Shown: one piece after another, positions 8,351 to 9,514 of the stretch
Layout: each line of letters starts with the position of its first letter
Position numbering within the stretch: position 1 is the first letter of the stretch
Assembly (NCBI GenBank): GCA_023411405.1
Contig: JAEYOU010000274.1
Location: forward strand, 1-9,514
DNA length: 9,514 nucleotides
Origin: Pseudomonadota bacterium
Lineage (GTDB): Bacteria; Myxococcota; Myxococcia; Myxococcales; Anaeromyxobacteraceae
Direction of reading: 5' to 3'
Notes under the pieces: generated by a model
Told to the model about the DNA's origin: nothing
The model's database searches: none
What the model saw: only the letters and a program-made list of their open reading frames with translations
Position numbers and translations under genes: made by a program

Positions 8351-9514
8351 TTGCGCGCGCTCCGACAGCGCTTCGCCGCGAGCGTCGGCGGGCTCTCACC
8401 GGTGTTCTGGGCGATCTGGTCGGCGACCCTCGTCAACCGGATGGCGAGCTTCGTGGGGCTGTTCCTCGCGCTCTTCCTGCGCGAGCGGCACGGGTACGAC
8501 GAGGCGCAAGCCGGCTGGGTGGTCGCCCTCTGGGGGCTCGGCTCCGTCCTCTCCTCGCCGCTCGGGGGCGTCCTCACCGACCGCGCCGGCCGGCGCGTCA
8601 CGATGTTGCTCGGGCTCGTGCTCGGAGGGCTCGCCGTCCTCGCCATCGCCCTCACCCCGCGCGCGGACCTCCTGCCGCTCCTGAGCTTCGCCGGCGGGTT
8701 CACGCAGCAGCTCTTCTTCCCGGCGGCGAACGCCGCCGTCGCGGACGTCGTCCCGCCCGAGCACCGCGACCGCGCCTACGGGCTCGAGTACTGGGCCGTG
8801 AACCTCGGCCTCGCGTTCGGCTTCCTCGTCGCCGGGCTCGTGCCCACGCGCCACCTCGCCTGGCTGTTCGCCGCCGACGCGGCGACCACGTTCGTCTGCG
8901 CCGCGCTCATCGCCCTGCGCGTCCCCGAGACGCGGCCCGGCGGCACGCGCCACGAGCCCGCGCTCGCCGGCCTCGCCCGCGTCGTCGCCGACCGGACGTT
9001 CTCGATCTTCCTCGCGCTGCAGATCGTCGCGCTGACGATCTTCACGCAGTTCCAGCTCGCCCTGCCGCTCGACATGCTCGACCACGGCGTCGGCCCGCAG
9101 CGGTTCTCGTTCCTGATGGCGTTCAACTGCGTCGGCGTCGTGCTGCTCCAGCCGTGGCTCACGCCGCTCCTCCGCCGCTTCGATCCCTCGCGGCTCCTCG
9201 CCGCCAGCGTGACGCTGTTCGGGCTCGGGTACGGGCTCAACGCCCTCGTCTCGACGTTCCCGCTCTACCTCGCCGGCGCCGCGTTCTGGACGGTGGGCGA
9301 GGTGGTCGGCTTCCCCGCGGCCGCCTCGCTCGTCGCGAACCTCGCGCCACGCCCCCTCCGCGGGCGGTACCAGGGCCTGTACGCGATGCAATGGGGCGCG
9401 GCGATGATGCTCTCGCCGATCGCGGGCGGGCAGCTCATGCATCGGTTCGGCGCGCCCGTCCTCTGGGCCGCCTGCCTCGGGGCCGCGCTGGTCGTGGCGG
9501 CCGGGCACCTGCTC
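8351..9514 (+). CDS. Major facilitator superfamily transporter, cut by right window edge
   Basis: The plus frame is open from a stop at 8291-8293 to the window end, with 388 codons from a TTG at 8351. The start is uncertain: TTG 8315 and TTG 8351 are the options that keep TM1, neither has a good ribosome binding site, and an ATG at 8332 is out of frame. TM1 is about 18-43 and TM2 follows. The MFS signature loop GGVLTDRAGRR (72-82) links TM2 and TM3, and there are further apolar segments, a central polar loop about 190-212, and a second half containing PLRGRYQGLYAM (335-346). About 11 to 12 helices are visible, so only the C-terminal tail is missing. It probably acts as a proton-coupled efflux pump or permease of the inner membrane, but the substrate cannot be inferred. 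It lies beyond the glnA terminator and is probably a separate unit. Confidence 0.88.
   Translation, partial: MRALRQRFAASVGGLSPVFWAIWSATLVNRMASFVGLFLALFLRERHGYDEAQAGWVVALWGLGSVLSSPLGGVLTDRAGRRVTMLLGLVLGGLAVLAIALTPRADLLPLLSFAGGFTQQLFFPAANAAVADVVPPEHRDRAYGLEYWAVNLGLAFGFLVAGLVPTRHLAWLFAADAATTFVCAALIALRVPETRPGGTRHEPALAGLARVVADRTFSIFLALQIVALTIFTQFQLALPLDMLDHGVGPQRFSFLMAFNCVGVVLLQPWLTPLLRRFDPSRLLAASVTLFGLGYGLNALVSTFPLYLAGAAFWTVGEVVGFPAAASLVANLAPRPLRGRYQGLYAMQWGAAMMLSPIAGGQLMHRFGAPVLWAACLGAALVVAAGHLL

Noticed and set aside
8396..9508. 370-codon minus-strand ORF opposite the MFS gene
   Set aside because: It is charged low-complexity sequence; the plus frame gives regular membrane helices and the MFS loop signature.

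Overview
This window looks like chromosomal DNA of a very GC-rich bacterium with strong G/C third-position bias and many GTG starts. A deltaproteobacterial (Myxococcota, Anaeromyxobacter-like) origin is a reasonable guess from base composition and from the combination of a GlnB/NtrB/NtrC/GlnA cluster with sigma-54 control. No rRNA or other taxonomic marker is present, so this is inference only.

Left third (1-3206, minus strand). Read in the direction of transcription, this holds a membrane-anchored alpha/beta hydrolase, a lipoprotein of unknown family, and a membrane sensor histidine kinase whose ATPase domain runs off the left edge. The hydrolase start (3206) and glnB start (3531) are divergent, separated by a 324-bp region. 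That region carries two oppositely oriented arrays of a degenerate 7-bp repeat, a near-consensus sigma-54 promoter, and a roughly 197-nt glnB leader with a small hairpin and a possible 36-codon leader ORF.

Middle (3531-8121, plus strand). This is a compact nitrogen-regulation block: glnB (PII), ntrB (cytosolic PAS histidine kinase), ntrC (sigma-54 activator) and glnA (type I glutamine synthetase). Well-formed GG-N10-GC sigma-54 promoters lie in front of glnB, ntrC and glnA. By established knowledge of this pathway, PII senses 2-oxoglutarate/ATP/ADP and is uridylylated on Tyr51. PII controls NtrB, NtrB phosphorylates NtrC, and NtrC drives sigma-54 RNA polymerase. The three promoters suggest that every tier of the cascade (sensor, regulator and output enzyme) is itself sigma-54 dependent, a positive-feedback layout.

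Right end (8122-9514). Downstream of glnA is a run of hairpins, including a strong intrinsic terminator with a 10-bp stem and GCGA loop, followed by a dispersed REP-like palindrome. Then comes an MFS transporter, truncated at the right edge, with an uncertain start. Most of the window is well-understood gene content. The parts most worth checking are the three-promoter circuit, the heptamer arrays abutting the glnB promoter, the glnB leader, and the unassigned lipoprotein/kinase pair. I see no clear sign of a wholly new system.
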